From assembly GCA_003168315.1 (NCBI GenBank), contig PMSP01000009.1, positions 1 to 5,873 of the forward strand: 5,873 nt of DNA, read 5' to 3'. The first letter of the stretch is position 1, and each line of letters starts with the position of its first letter. Shown piece by piece: positions 1 to 5,873 of this stretch. The stretch comes from Opitutaceae bacterium (GTDB lineage Bacteria > Verrucomicrobiota > Verrucomicrobiia > Opitutales > Opitutaceae). Under the pieces are notes generated by a model. It saw only the letters and a program-made list of their open reading frames with translations. It was not told the DNA's origin and made no database searches. Both the position numbers and the translations under genes were made by a program.

Positions 1-2639
1 TAGGTGCATTTTTCCATCACGCCGCGTTCGCGCACAGTCACGTCGGGGTTTTCCTGCAGGTGCGACAGCGCGCCGGGTGGTGAGCGGTAGTCGTAAAAAT
101 TGAAGCGCCGGACCTTGTAGGGGCAGTTGTTGGAGCAATAGCGCGTGCCCACGCAGCGGTTATAGACCATATCATTCAAACCCTCGTCGCTGTGGACAGT
201 CGCGCCGACCGGACAGACCAGCTCGCAGGGCGCGTTTTCGCACTGCATGCAGGGCACGGGTTGATGCACCATGCTCGGGCTGGCCGGATCGCCCGAGAAA
301 TAGGTGTCGACCCGGATCCAGTGCATCTGCCGTCCGCGTGCCACCTGGTCCTTGCCGACTACTGGAATATTGTTCTCCGCCTGGCAAGCCACGATGCAGG
401 CGTTGCAGCCAAGACAGGTGCTAAGGTCGATCGACATGCCCCACGCGTAGCCGCCCGACTTCCACGGCGGATACAGGGTGGGACTGGCGGCGGGTGGCGG
501 GACGCTCAACGCGTCGGGAGTGACCACCCGCACGAGGTCGCGACCTTCCATCGCGAATTGCTGCTGGGTCGTCGCCAGGGCGTAGCGACGTCCGGTTTGC
601 TCGACTCGCAGGCCGGATTGCCGCCAGAGCGCTTTTATCGTACGGAGACGATAAGCATTAAACCCGTGCCCGTTGCCCACGGATCCCGCGGCGCTCCGGC
701 CATAACCCAGTGAGAGGGTGACGCAGTCGTCGGCCTGCCCCGGCAAGATCAGGGCGGCCGCGTCGAGCGTGTGCGGACCGATCGACAACGCGAGCAAGTC
801 GCCGCTGGCAATCATGAGTTTCGCTGCGAAGGCGGGACTGACCAGCGCGGCATTGTCCCACACGAGCGACGTCAAGGGTTTGGGCAGTTCCTGCAGCCAC
901 GCATTGTTAGCCCAGCGGCCGTCCCCGATGGTGGCGTCCGGCTGCAAAACAAGGGCCGGCAGGGCTTCGGCCACTGGCTGCGTTAACACCGGGAATGTCC
1001 CATCGGTTGAAGGGGCTGCTACCGCCGAGGTCGCGGAGCCTTCGACCACTCCCACATTCAACCAGCGATGCCAATGAAGTTCAAAATCCGATCCGCCGCG
1101 CGCGTTCCGCCACGTCTCGCGCACGATGTCGTACGCCTGGTCGCCAGGCGGCGCGGTCAATTGCCGCAGGATTTCCAGGCTGCCGCGCGTGTCATAAAGC
1201 GGCTCGATCAACGGCTGAAGAATGGTCGCGGTGCCTTCGTAGCCGCGAAGGTCCGACCAGGTTTCCAGCCAATGACTTTCCGGCAGATGCCAGGTGCAGA
1301 GTGCCGCCGTTTCGTCGCGGTGACCGCCGAGATGGACCGTAAACGGCACGTGGCCCAGCGCGCTGGCGAAATCGAGATCCGACGGCGCGGTATAGGCGGG
1401 GTTCGAACTAAGCACCAGGAGATGGGTCACCTCACCGCGACGCATCGCACCAGTGAGCGCCGCCAGGTCTCCCGCCGAGGTCACGTCCGAGTCCGATCGT
1501 GGCGGGGCGAGGAAACGGATCGTCTTTTCAGCGGCGCCGAGGTGAGCGTTGAGCGCGAGCGCCCAGCGCTGGAGGTCGGCGTCTTCCTCCGGTCCCGCCA
1601 CGCACACGACGGCCGGGGCATAATGGCGAAGATCGGCGGCGAGCGCGGTCACGAACCGGTCCTCGGCCGGCGACAACCCGGCGGGGGAGGGCGCGGCGCC
1701 TTGGGCGAGGACTTGCGCGAGCGCGTCGAGCACCGCGCGCATGCGCGCCGGGGACGCGGGCAGGCGGAAGTCGGCCAGCGCGCCGGTGACGGTCGGCGTG
1801 GCTTCCATCGCATAGAACCGGTTCATCCTGACTTGGCCGTTGACCACCCGGCGCCGCCCGGCGAAGGCCCGGCTGTAACGCAAGGCGGCCGGATGCTGGT
1901 ACAGGCAGTCGCTGCCGATGGTGAAGATGACTTCCGCCGCGGCGAAATCGTAGTCGGGCTGGCGGCCGTTCGCCTCATAGCCGGCCAGCGGGGTATGTTG
2001 ATACCACCGGGCTTTCGGAAATTTCTCCCGGATGCGCTGGAGTTCGCGCCGGATACTCGGGGAACTGGTGGGCTCCGCCAGTAAGGCGAGTCCCTCGCCC
2101 TGCGTCGCGAAAAGGGTCGCCTGGTGTCGCATCGACTCGGCATCGAAATCCGCCCAGCTGCCGGCCCTGCCTTGTCGCCAGGGCTCGCGGGAGCGGTCGG
2201 GATCATAAAGCGAAAGGATGGCGGCCTGGGTGATCGCATCGGTGGCGCCCAAGCTTTCCGGATGATCGGAATTGCCCTCGATCTTGGTGGGCCGACCGAG
2301 ATGCGATTCGACGATAATCCCGCGCGCGTAACCTTCCACCGGCATGGCGGTTGCGTAATAGTCGGGGCGTCCCGTAACGGCAATTTCAGGGGCCGCGACG
2401 TAGGGCACGATTTTGTCGACGGAGCGCCGGACGCAGCCGGACAGGCCGGCTAAGGCGATCGAAGCCCCCATGAGTTTGACAAAATTCCGCCTGTCCAGCT
2501 CGGAGGGCGGCAGCGTCGCGACGAAAGGAAATTCCTTCGCGAGGCGCGCCTGAAATTCCGGTGTCAGGGCCCGTTCGTCCAAGCTGCGCCAGAATTCCGG
2601 CGCGTCCTTGGTTACGGGCAATCGTGGGTTCGGCGGCAT
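1..2639 (-). CDS. actB: ActB, MopB-like/iron-sulfur subunit of alternative complex III (3' end outside window)
   Basis: I translated this frame by hand from the ATG at 2637-2639 to the window edge: 879 codons with no stop or frameshift. ActB is the large periplasmic subunit of the quinol-oxidising alternative complex III. It fuses a molybdopterin-oxidoreductase-like domain, which in this family has lost the cofactor, to a ferredoxin-like domain. The N-terminus has a twin-arginine motif (R50-R51, RRNFVKLM), a short hydrophobic stretch and a lipobox ending at C69 (LSGC), so Tat export and lipid anchoring are predicted. Residues of about 75-700 form the MopB-like part. The Fe-S part starts near residue 735 with C742-x2-C-x2-C-x3-C752, then C797-x2-C-x4-C-x3-C809, then C829-x5-C835-x3-C839, and reaches the next cysteine (C878, in GVMEKCT) at the edge. 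Family members are about 1000 residues, so roughly 100-150 are missing. It follows actA by 5 nt with no clear ribosome binding site, so translational coupling is likely. Family assignment is very secure. Confidence 0.95.
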   Translation of the reverse strand, partial: MPPNPRLPVTKDAPEFWRSLDERALTPEFQARLAKEFPFVATLPPSELDRRNFVKLMGASIALAGLSGCVRRSVDKIVPYVAAPEIAVTGRPDYYATAMPVEGYARGIIVESHLGRPTKIEGNSDHPESLGATDAITQAAILSLYDPDRSREPWRQGRAGSWADFDAESMRHQATLFATQGEGLALLAEPTSSPSIRRELQRIREKFPKARWYQHTPLAGYEANGRQPDYDFAAAEVIFTIGSDCLYQHPAALRYSRAFAGRRRVVNGQVRMNRFYAMEATPTVTGALADFRLPASPARMRAVLDALAQVLAQGAAPSPAGLSPAEDRFVTALAADLRHYAPAVVCVAGPEEDADLQRWALALNAHLGAAEKTIRFLAPPRSDSDVTSAGDLAALTGAMRRGEVTHLLVLSSNPAYTAPSDLDFASALGHVPFTVHLGGHRDETAALCTWHLPESHWLETWSDLRGYEGTATILQPLIEPLYDTRGSLEILRQLTAPPGDQAYDIVRETWRNARGGSDFELHWHRWLNVGVVEGSATSAVAAPSTDGTFPVLTQPVAEALPALVLQPDATIGDGRWANNAWLQELPKPLTSLVWDNAALVSPAFAAKLMIASGDLLALSIGPHTLDAAALILPGQADDCVTLSLGYGRSAAGSVGNGHGFNAYRLRTIKALWRQSGLRVEQTGRRYALATTQQQFAMEGRDLVRVVTPDALSVPPPAASPTLYPPWKSGGYAWGMSIDLSTCLGCNACIVACQAENNIPVVGKDQVARGRQMHWIRVDTYFSGDPASPSMVHQPVPCMQCENAPCELVCPVGATVHSDEGLNDMVYNRCVGTRYCSNNCPYKVRRFNFYDYRSPPGALSHLQENPDVTVRERGVMEKCT

Positions 2640-2644
2640 CGCAA

Positions 2645-3355
2645 TCAGTGGTGGCAGATCGAGCAATTGGTCAGGTTGTGCGCATGAATGTCATAGTGCC
2701 GCATGAGCGCCAGCTGCCGCCCCGGGGGCCGGGCGGCAGGCGAAATGGCGGCAAATATTTCGGAGGCCGGACGCAACCGCGGACCGGGATCGCGATGGCA
2801 ATCGAGACACCACCGCATGGTCAGCGGCTCGCCTTTCGCGGTGAGCGCCATCTGCCCGATCTCCCCGTGGCAGGTGGTGCAGCCGACGCCCTTGTTCACA
2901 TGGATGCTGTGGTCGAAAAAAACGTGGTCCGGCAGATGCGTGACGCGGCTCCACTGCAAGGGCACGTTGCGCGCCGCGCTCTGGATCACCGGCCGCAACA
3001 TCGGGGTGTTTGTGAAAATCTGCGAATGACAGCTCAGGCAGGTTTGGGTGGATGGCATCCCCGCGAATGCCGACGTTTCCACCGTGGAGTGGCAAAAGCG
3101 GCAGTCGATCCGCAGCTCTTTCGCGTGATGCCTATGGCTGAACAGCACAGGCTGTGCGGGGGCAAACCCGATCTGGTTCCAATAATTGGAGTGATGGTAA
3201 GCCCACGTGATAAAGCCGGCGCCGGTGACCAGGAGGACGCTCATGCCCAACGCGACCCGAAACAGCGTCGTCGCCCCCGCCGAAAATAGCGGCCCTTCTG
3301 ATGGCGGCGAACCGTCCGCGCGATTCGGTTCTTCGGATGACGGGCCCGGGTTCAT
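2645..3355 (-). CDS. actA: ActA, membrane-anchored pentaheme cytochrome c of alternative complex III
   Basis: This 236-residue protein is the multiheme c-type cytochrome subunit of alternative complex III, which passes electrons from quinol oxidation towards a periplasmic acceptor or a terminal oxidase. Five CxxCH heme-binding motifs are visible: C85-RF-CH89, C106-LS-CH110, C159-TT-CH163, C183-LD-CH187 and C231-SI-CH235, the last two residues from the C-terminus. Five hemes is the number known for ActA. A polar Pro/Ser/Glu-rich N-terminus of about 28 residues is followed by one hydrophobic segment (about 31-53) that should serve as uncleaved membrane anchor, leaving the heme domain in the periplasm. 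Further histidines (such as H74, H76, H77, H140, H149, H152, H220) are available as distal heme ligands. The ATG at 3353-3355 is preferred because the next Met (M38) lies inside the membrane segment; the ribosome binding site before it is weak. It is the first gene of the act operon, with actB 5 nt downstream. Confidence 0.95.
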   Translation of the reverse strand: MNPGPSSEEPNRADGSPPSEGPLFSAGATTLFRVALGMSVLLVTGAGFITWAYHHSNYWNQIGFAPAQPVLFSHRHHAKELRIDCRFCHSTVETSAFAGMPSTQTCLSCHSQIFTNTPMLRPVIQSAARNVPLQWSRVTHLPDHVFFDHSIHVNKGVGCTTCHGEIGQMALTAKGEPLTMRWCLDCHRDPGPRLRPASEIFAAISPAARPPGRQLALMRHYDIHAHNLTNCSICHH

Positions 3356-3489
3356 GATGGAGGCCTTGCTAAATCCGCCAACCGGTTGTCGCGCAGAAAG
3401 ATGGACCGGAAGCGCGCGAACGTGTGGAGTCCCCCCCGGTCATCCGTACTGAAGCGATGGACTCGATTTGCACCCATGTCCGGATGTTA
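3356..3489 (-). other. Predicted 5' leader of the act operon
   Basis: The stretch between the candidate -10 hexamer and the actA start codon is about 134 nt and holds no open frame with a credible start. Two possible 6-bp pairings are visible in the minus-strand RNA: GAGTCC (3464-3459) with GGACTC (3432-3427), and GACCGG (3441-3436) with CCGGTC (3409-3404). They overlap in a crossing way, so they cannot form a simple nested fold together. No recognised riboswitch is evident and no clear Shine-Dalgarno sequence lies just before the ATG. The leader boundary depends on the promoter prediction, and the hairpins may be chance in GC-rich DNA. Confidence 0.3.
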
Positions 3490-3535
3490 AATATAAATGC
3501 TGGGGCCGGCGGGAACGATGGGGTATTACCCTACT
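3490..3535 (-). promoter_or_regulatory. Candidate activator-dependent promoter of the act operon with GGGTA-A-TACCC operator
   Basis: On the minus strand the element AGTAGGGTAATACCCCAT (3535-3518) contains a perfect inverted repeat, GGGTA-A-TACCC, centred on 3526. A -10-like hexamer TATATT (3495-3490) begins 24 nt after GGGTAATACCCC, inside an AT-rich patch that stands out from the GC-rich surroundings. The hexamer 17 nt upstream of it (TCGTTC) resembles TTGACA poorly. If transcription starts about 7 nt past the hexamer, the palindrome is centred near -43, the usual place for a class II activator. The same layout occurs before the cupredoxin gene. The binding protein is unknown; a dimeric response regulator is a guess. 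Confidence 0.5.
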
Positions 3536-3559
3536 TCAGTTTGCCGGGCCCCGGGGAAT

Positions 3560-3580
3560 ACGGCCAACGAAGGCGGCCGT
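3560..3580 (-). terminator. Weak hairpin downstream of the cupredoxin gene
   Basis: ACGGCC (3580-3575) and GGCCGT (3565-3560) on the minus strand can form a 6-bp stem with a 9-nt loop, 85 nt past the cupredoxin stop and just before the act promoter element. No run of U follows, so it is not a standard intrinsic terminator. The rest of the stretch between the cupredoxin stop and the promoter (3536-3664) shows no gene. Confidence 0.2.
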
Positions 3581-3664
3581 CGCTCATGGTTTGAATCTCC
3601 CCTCATCTGCCCCGATCGCTGTCGAGCATCGCGCAGGACCGGGTGCCGTTTGCATCACGGGACG

Positions 3665-4123
3665 TCACTCTACAACCAGCACACCGCGCATTCCGGCGGC
3701 ATAGTGAGCCGGAAAAGAACAGAGGAAGGGATACGTGCCGGGCTTCATTGGCGCGGTGAATGTGACATCCCCTGTCTCGCCGGGGCCCAGCAGCGGCACG
3801 GCCGCCAGCACCTGGCCGGAGAGCGCCTTGGGCTCGAAGTTATCCGCCTTGGCCCCGACGGCCATAGCGGCATAGGCTTCCGGATCCTGGTCCGCTTTGA
3901 GGAGGATCCAGTTATGGCCCATGACGTCCTTGGGCAGATTGCCGACATTGTGAAATTGCACATGCAATGTCTGCCCCGGCTCCGCGGTGATGCTCGTGAC
4001 GCTAAAACGCAGGCTGTCATTGGCGGTGATGACTATAGTCTTCGACGGGGCCGAAGCGGCCAAGGCCGTGGATAGCACCGCAAGACAGGTGGCCGCGAGG
4101 AGGGAGATACGGATTGTTTTCAT
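3665..4123 (-). CDS. Periplasmic type I blue-copper protein (azurin/auracyanin-like cupredoxin)
   Basis: This 152-residue protein is an exported mononuclear cupredoxin, a small one-electron carrier. Residues 1-23 form a Sec signal peptide (KTIR, hydrophobic core, cleavage probably after LSTALA or one residue later), giving a mature protein of about 130 residues. The type I copper ligands are readable: H70 in VMGHNW, then C135, H140 and M145 in the C-terminal loop (CSFPAHYAAGM). The loop spacing is Cys-x4-His-x4-Met. Azurin has Cys-x4-His-x3-Met, while auracyanins, as I recall, have x4-x4, so auracyanin-like is the better description even though databases would often call it azurin. The azurin disulfide is absent: the only cysteine in the mature part is the ligand. 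It sits directly upstream of actA, and auracyanin is the known partner of alternative complex III in Chloroflexota, so a role as acceptor is inferred. An AAGGA lies about 22 nt before the ATG, too far for a good ribosome binding site. Confidence 0.93.
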   Translation of the reverse strand: MKTIRISLLAATCLAVLSTALAASAPSKTIVITANDSLRFSVTSITAEPGQTLHVQFHNVGNLPKDVMGHNWILLKADQDPEAYAAMAVGAKADNFEPKALSGQVLAAVPLLGPGETGDVTFTAPMKPGTYPFLCSFPAHYAAGMRGVLVVE

Positions 4124-4147
4124 AATGCGATTGGTTTGAGGGCGTCC

Positions 4148-4273
4148 TTAGAATGCGAACCATATTTCGAGATAAAGGGTGTTGTTGCCACGGGCATTCG
4201 TGCCGACGACGGAAGGTTGCAGCATCACGGCCAGTGACGGGAGCTTGCCCTGCTTCCCACTATGCTCATGCGC
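4148..4273 (-). pseudogene. Possible remnant of an outer-membrane beta-barrel protein (C-terminal end only)
   Basis: A 41-codon open stretch lies between TGA (4276-4274) and TAA (4150-4148), in the leader of the cupredoxin gene. Its translation runs AHEHSGKQGKLPSLAV, then MLQPSVVGTNARGNNTLYL, then EIWFAF and stop. The end alternates polar and hydrophobic/aromatic residues and finishes in Phe, as is typical of the last strand of porins and other outer-membrane barrels. There is no good start codon before the coding-like part; an internal ATG (4225-4223) would give 25 residues with no signal peptide. Further stops lie upstream in this frame, one inside the operator element. I read it as the decayed 3' end of a lost barrel gene, but I do not recognise the family. 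A chance open frame or a short peptide is also possible. Confidence 0.35.
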
Positions 4274-4304
4274 TCATTCCATAGCCATGGGGCATTACCC
4301 GACT
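4259..4304 (-). promoter_or_regulatory. Candidate activator-dependent promoter of the cupredoxin gene, matching the act promoter
   Basis: AGTCGGGTAATGCCCCAT (4304-4287, minus strand) matches the element before actA at 16 of 18 positions; one mismatch breaks a pair of the inverted repeat (GGGTA-A-TGCCC). A -10-like hexamer CATAGT (4264-4259, 4 of 6 to TATAAT) begins 24 nt after GGGTAATGCCCC, the same spacing as at act. The -35 position (TGGCTA) is again poor. The palindrome centre would be near -43. The leader to the cupredoxin ATG would be about 135 nt, again like act. The poorer -10 and imperfect repeat make this copy less convincing alone; the shared spacing is the main support. Confidence 0.45.
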
Positions 4305-4321
4305 GCCGGCCGAGCCATCTT

Positions 4322-4341
4322 CGGCCCGCATCTGCGGGCCG
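4322..4341 (-). terminator. Strong GC hairpin behind the glucoamylase gene
   Basis: On the minus strand CGGCCCGC-AGAT-GCGGGCCG forms a perfect 8-bp stem with a 4-nt loop, 24 nt past the glucoamylase stop codon. It lies between that gene and the cupredoxin promoter, where a terminator is expected. The sequence after it (AAGATGG) has no U run, so it would be a non-canonical terminator or an mRNA 3'-end stabiliser; the function is inferred from stability and place. Confidence 0.45.
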
Positions 4342-4365
4342 GGATTCCGCCACCGGCGAGGGCTC

Positions 4366-5873
4366 CTATTTTGGTCCGCGGACGACCACGGAATAATTCC
4401 GCCCTTCCCAGCGCCGGACTTCCTTCCAGAAGAAGGTGAATTCGATCACGGCTCCGGTGGCGCAGTTTTTCGTGGTCAGGTCGGCGAACCACAGCTTCAG
4501 GGCACTCATTTCGACGGCGTCCGCGTGATTAACGGTGGTCCAGCCGTCAGCCGACCACGTAATCGCAGCGTCGGCCGCGATGGCCACGCGTAGGATTTTT
4601 CCCGGCAAAGCCTGCCGAATCGGATGACAAAAGGTCCAGATTTCATGCGGGCTTTTTGTCCGTTTGGCGACATAGCGCTGGAAGACCGGCTCGATGCGGT
4701 CGAAACCCACGCTGTCGTGGGCGCTGCGCACGAGCGAAATGTATTCCGCATGAGCCCAGCACAGGGGCATGGCCGAGCCGGTGGGTTTCCCTAACTTCAT
4801 GCGCCCATCCGGCAAGTCGGCCGCATCCCAGAGCTGTTCCGGCAGCATGCCGCCGGCGTTGGCGAATTTTTCCATCGCCGCGATGAACGGTTTGGGATCG
4901 CTGCCGGCTGCGAGTTCGTAGTGGCCGCGCTCGCCGGTCAGAATCGGCCACGACCGGCCGACGCCTGTGCCGTCGAAGGCGCCCCCGTCGTCCTTCTGCC
5001 CATAGCCATCATGGTTGTAACGGCGCCAGCACGGGCCCTGTGGCAGATCACGCTTGAGCACGTGATCGATGACGGCCACGGAATCGACGACGAGCGGATC
5101 ATCGGCCGCGCGGATGCCCAGCCGAACCAATTGGAGAAAATCTCCGCCAACGACGTTGCGCGCCGGATGATCTCCCCCGCCGTTGGCGATGGGGATTGTC
5201 GCCGTATTCGGATCGCCCATCACGCCCGCCGATGATGGAGACGCGGGCGTGATGCGTACATAATGCCGGGGCTTGCCCGGGAGCAGTTCGCCGCAATCGG
5301 TGACGGTCCAGGCTTCGAGCCGCGATGAAAGCCAATCCGCATAGGCCAGCAGAAAATTCGCCGTCATCACGTCCTTTCGTTCGCGCGCAAACTCCGCTGC
5401 ACACACGAGGCTCGCGATAATCGCCGCCAGCGTCGAGGGCGAGTAACCGGAATTCTCCTCCCACCGTTCCTGTGCGGTCACGGGTCCGTGAAGGATGAGA
5501 AAGGCGGCGGCACGGGAGATGAGAATCCACGGATCGAACTGCCGCAGCGCATTGGCACGGCGCACGCGCCACGCCAGCAGGATGGGCACGGCCACTTCGT
5601 CCAGTTGCAGGCCCGTCCAAAATGGCTTGCCCGAGAGCGAGCTGTTTTGCGGCATCCGGCCATCGGCTTCCTGGATGCACGCCAGCCAGATGAGGGCGCG
5701 CAGGGGCGATTCGGTCCGCCCGCAAGCCAGCAAGGCGGTGGCCGTCTGCACCATGTCGCGGGCCCAGACCAGATGATAGCCGCCGCGGTCGCTGTCGTCC
5801 TTCGTCTCGCCCCAGGGAATGCTGAGCGACGCCACAAACGCGCCAGGGAAGGTCTTGTCCTCATGCGCCAGCA
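4366..5873 (-). CDS. GH15 glucoamylase (glucan 1,4-alpha-glucosidase), 5' end outside window
   Basis: The last 501 codons of a glycoside hydrolase family 15 enzyme, which releases beta-D-glucose from non-reducing ends of starch, glycogen or maltodextrins. The frame is open to the right edge, beginning LAHEDKTFPGAFVASLSIPW, so the real start lies outside; a GTG at 5833-5835 is internal. The (alpha/alpha)6-barrel hallmarks are present: GGYHLVWARDM (about 5750-5785), QERWEENSGYSPST with the paired Glu of the catalytic-acid motif (codons 5455-5460), IANGGG, RYNHDGYG, LTGERGHYEL, and CWAHAEYISL, whose Glu (4744-4746) matches the catalytic base. After about residue 400 of the fragment a beta-rich C-terminal domain follows (IWTFCHPIRQALPG, then EFTFFWKEVRRWEGRNY), as in bacterial glucoamylases of about 800 residues; the N-terminal beta-sandwich is therefore missing here. 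No lesion is visible. It is on the same strand as the cupredoxin but separated by 242 nt with a hairpin and a separate promoter, so it is probably not part of the respiratory operon. Signal peptide and hence location cannot be judged. Confidence 0.95.
   Translation of the reverse strand, partial: LAHEDKTFPGAFVASLSIPWGETKDDSDRGGYHLVWARDMVQTATALLACGRTESPLRALIWLACIQEADGRMPQNSSLSGKPFWTGLQLDEVAVPILLAWRVRRANALRQFDPWILISRAAAFLILHGPVTAQERWEENSGYSPSTLAAIIASLVCAAEFARERKDVMTANFLLAYADWLSSRLEAWTVTDCGELLPGKPRHYVRITPASPSSAGVMGDPNTATIPIANGGGDHPARNVVGGDFLQLVRLGIRAADDPLVVDSVAVIDHVLKRDLPQGPCWRRYNHDGYGQKDDGGAFDGTGVGRSWPILTGERGHYELAAGSDPKPFIAAMEKFANAGGMLPEQLWDAADLPDGRMKLGKPTGSAMPLCWAHAEYISLVRSAHDSVGFDRIEPVFQRYVAKRTKSPHEIWTFCHPIRQALPGKILRVAIAADAAITWSADGWTTVNHADAVEMSALKLWFADLTTKNCATGAVIEFTFFWKEVRRWEGRNYSVVVRGPK

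Noticed and set aside
192..713. Plus-strand open frame of 173 codons
   Set aside because: It is opposite the Fe-S domain of actB, whose cysteine motifs are intact in the minus-strand frame.
1068..2084. Plus-strand open frame of 338 codons
   Set aside because: It lies in exact codon register opposite actB, is rich in Arg and Gly, shows no recognisable domain, and actB on the other strand has unmistakable family motifs throughout. Such antisense frames are common in GC-rich genes.
1823..2383. Minus-strand open frame of 186 codons
   Set aside because: It is an out-of-frame shadow within actB; its Pro/Arg/Ser-rich translation resembles no family, and the actB frame is continuous through the region.
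2561..3289. Plus-strand open frame of 242 codons
   Set aside because: It lies opposite actA and the start of actB; actA's five heme motifs and membrane anchor settle which strand codes.
3544..3554. Palindrome CCGGG-C-CCCGG near the act promoter
   Set aside because: It is short, has a 1-nt centre that cannot form a loop, has no counterpart before the cupredoxin gene, and is expected by chance in GC-rich DNA.
3497..4075. Plus-strand open frame of 192 codons spanning the intergenic region and the cupredoxin gene
   Set aside because: It is antisense to a cupredoxin with signal peptide and all four copper ligands, and its own translation shows no domain.
5833..5835. GTG as a possible start of the glucoamylase
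   Set aside because: The frame continues upstream to the window edge with the conserved HEDKTFPGAF sequence of GH15 enzymes, so this codon is an internal valine.
1..5873. A polysaccharide-utilisation or defence system linking the glucoamylase to the other genes
   Set aside because: The glucoamylase is separated by a hairpin and its own intergenic region, and nothing in the window links it to respiration or defence.

Overview
The window carries, all on the minus strand and read from right to left: the C-terminal two thirds of a GH15 glucoamylase (runs off the right edge), a small periplasmic blue-copper protein, and the first two genes of an alternative complex III (ACIII) operon, actA (pentaheme cytochrome c) and actB (MopB-like/Fe-S fusion, runs off the left edge). 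The sequence is GC-rich. No tRNA, rRNA, insertion sequence or CRISPR array was recognised. I found no plus-strand gene that I could support: the long plus-strand frames are antisense shadows of actB and the glucoamylase.

The host is a Gram-negative-type bacterium with a quinol-oxidising ACIII in place of, or besides, cytochrome bc1. Such gene sets occur in Verrucomicrobiota, Acidobacteriota, Planctomycetota, Bacteroidota, Chloroflexota and some Proteobacteria. The window does not decide between them; high GC and a blue-copper partner would fit Verrucomicrobiota or Acidobacteriota, but that is only a guess.

Layout: 1-2639 actB (partial); 2645-3355 actA, 5 nt upstream of actB; 3356-3664 intergenic with a candidate promoter and operator; 3665-4123 cupredoxin; 4124-4365 intergenic with a second copy of the same candidate promoter/operator, an apparent remnant of an outer-membrane beta-barrel C-terminus, and a strong hairpin behind the glucoamylase; 4366-5873 glucoamylase (partial).

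The likely biology: ACIII oxidises quinol, ActB and ActA carry electrons through Fe-S clusters and c-hemes on the periplasmic side, and the neighbouring cupredoxin, whose copper-ligand spacing is like that of auracyanin, is a good candidate for the mobile electron acceptor. The main new observation is that the cupredoxin and the act operon are preceded by the same 18-bp near-palindromic element (16/18 identical), each time the same distance from a -10-like hexamer and almost the same distance from the start codon. This suggests that one activator co-regulates the complex and its electron acceptor.
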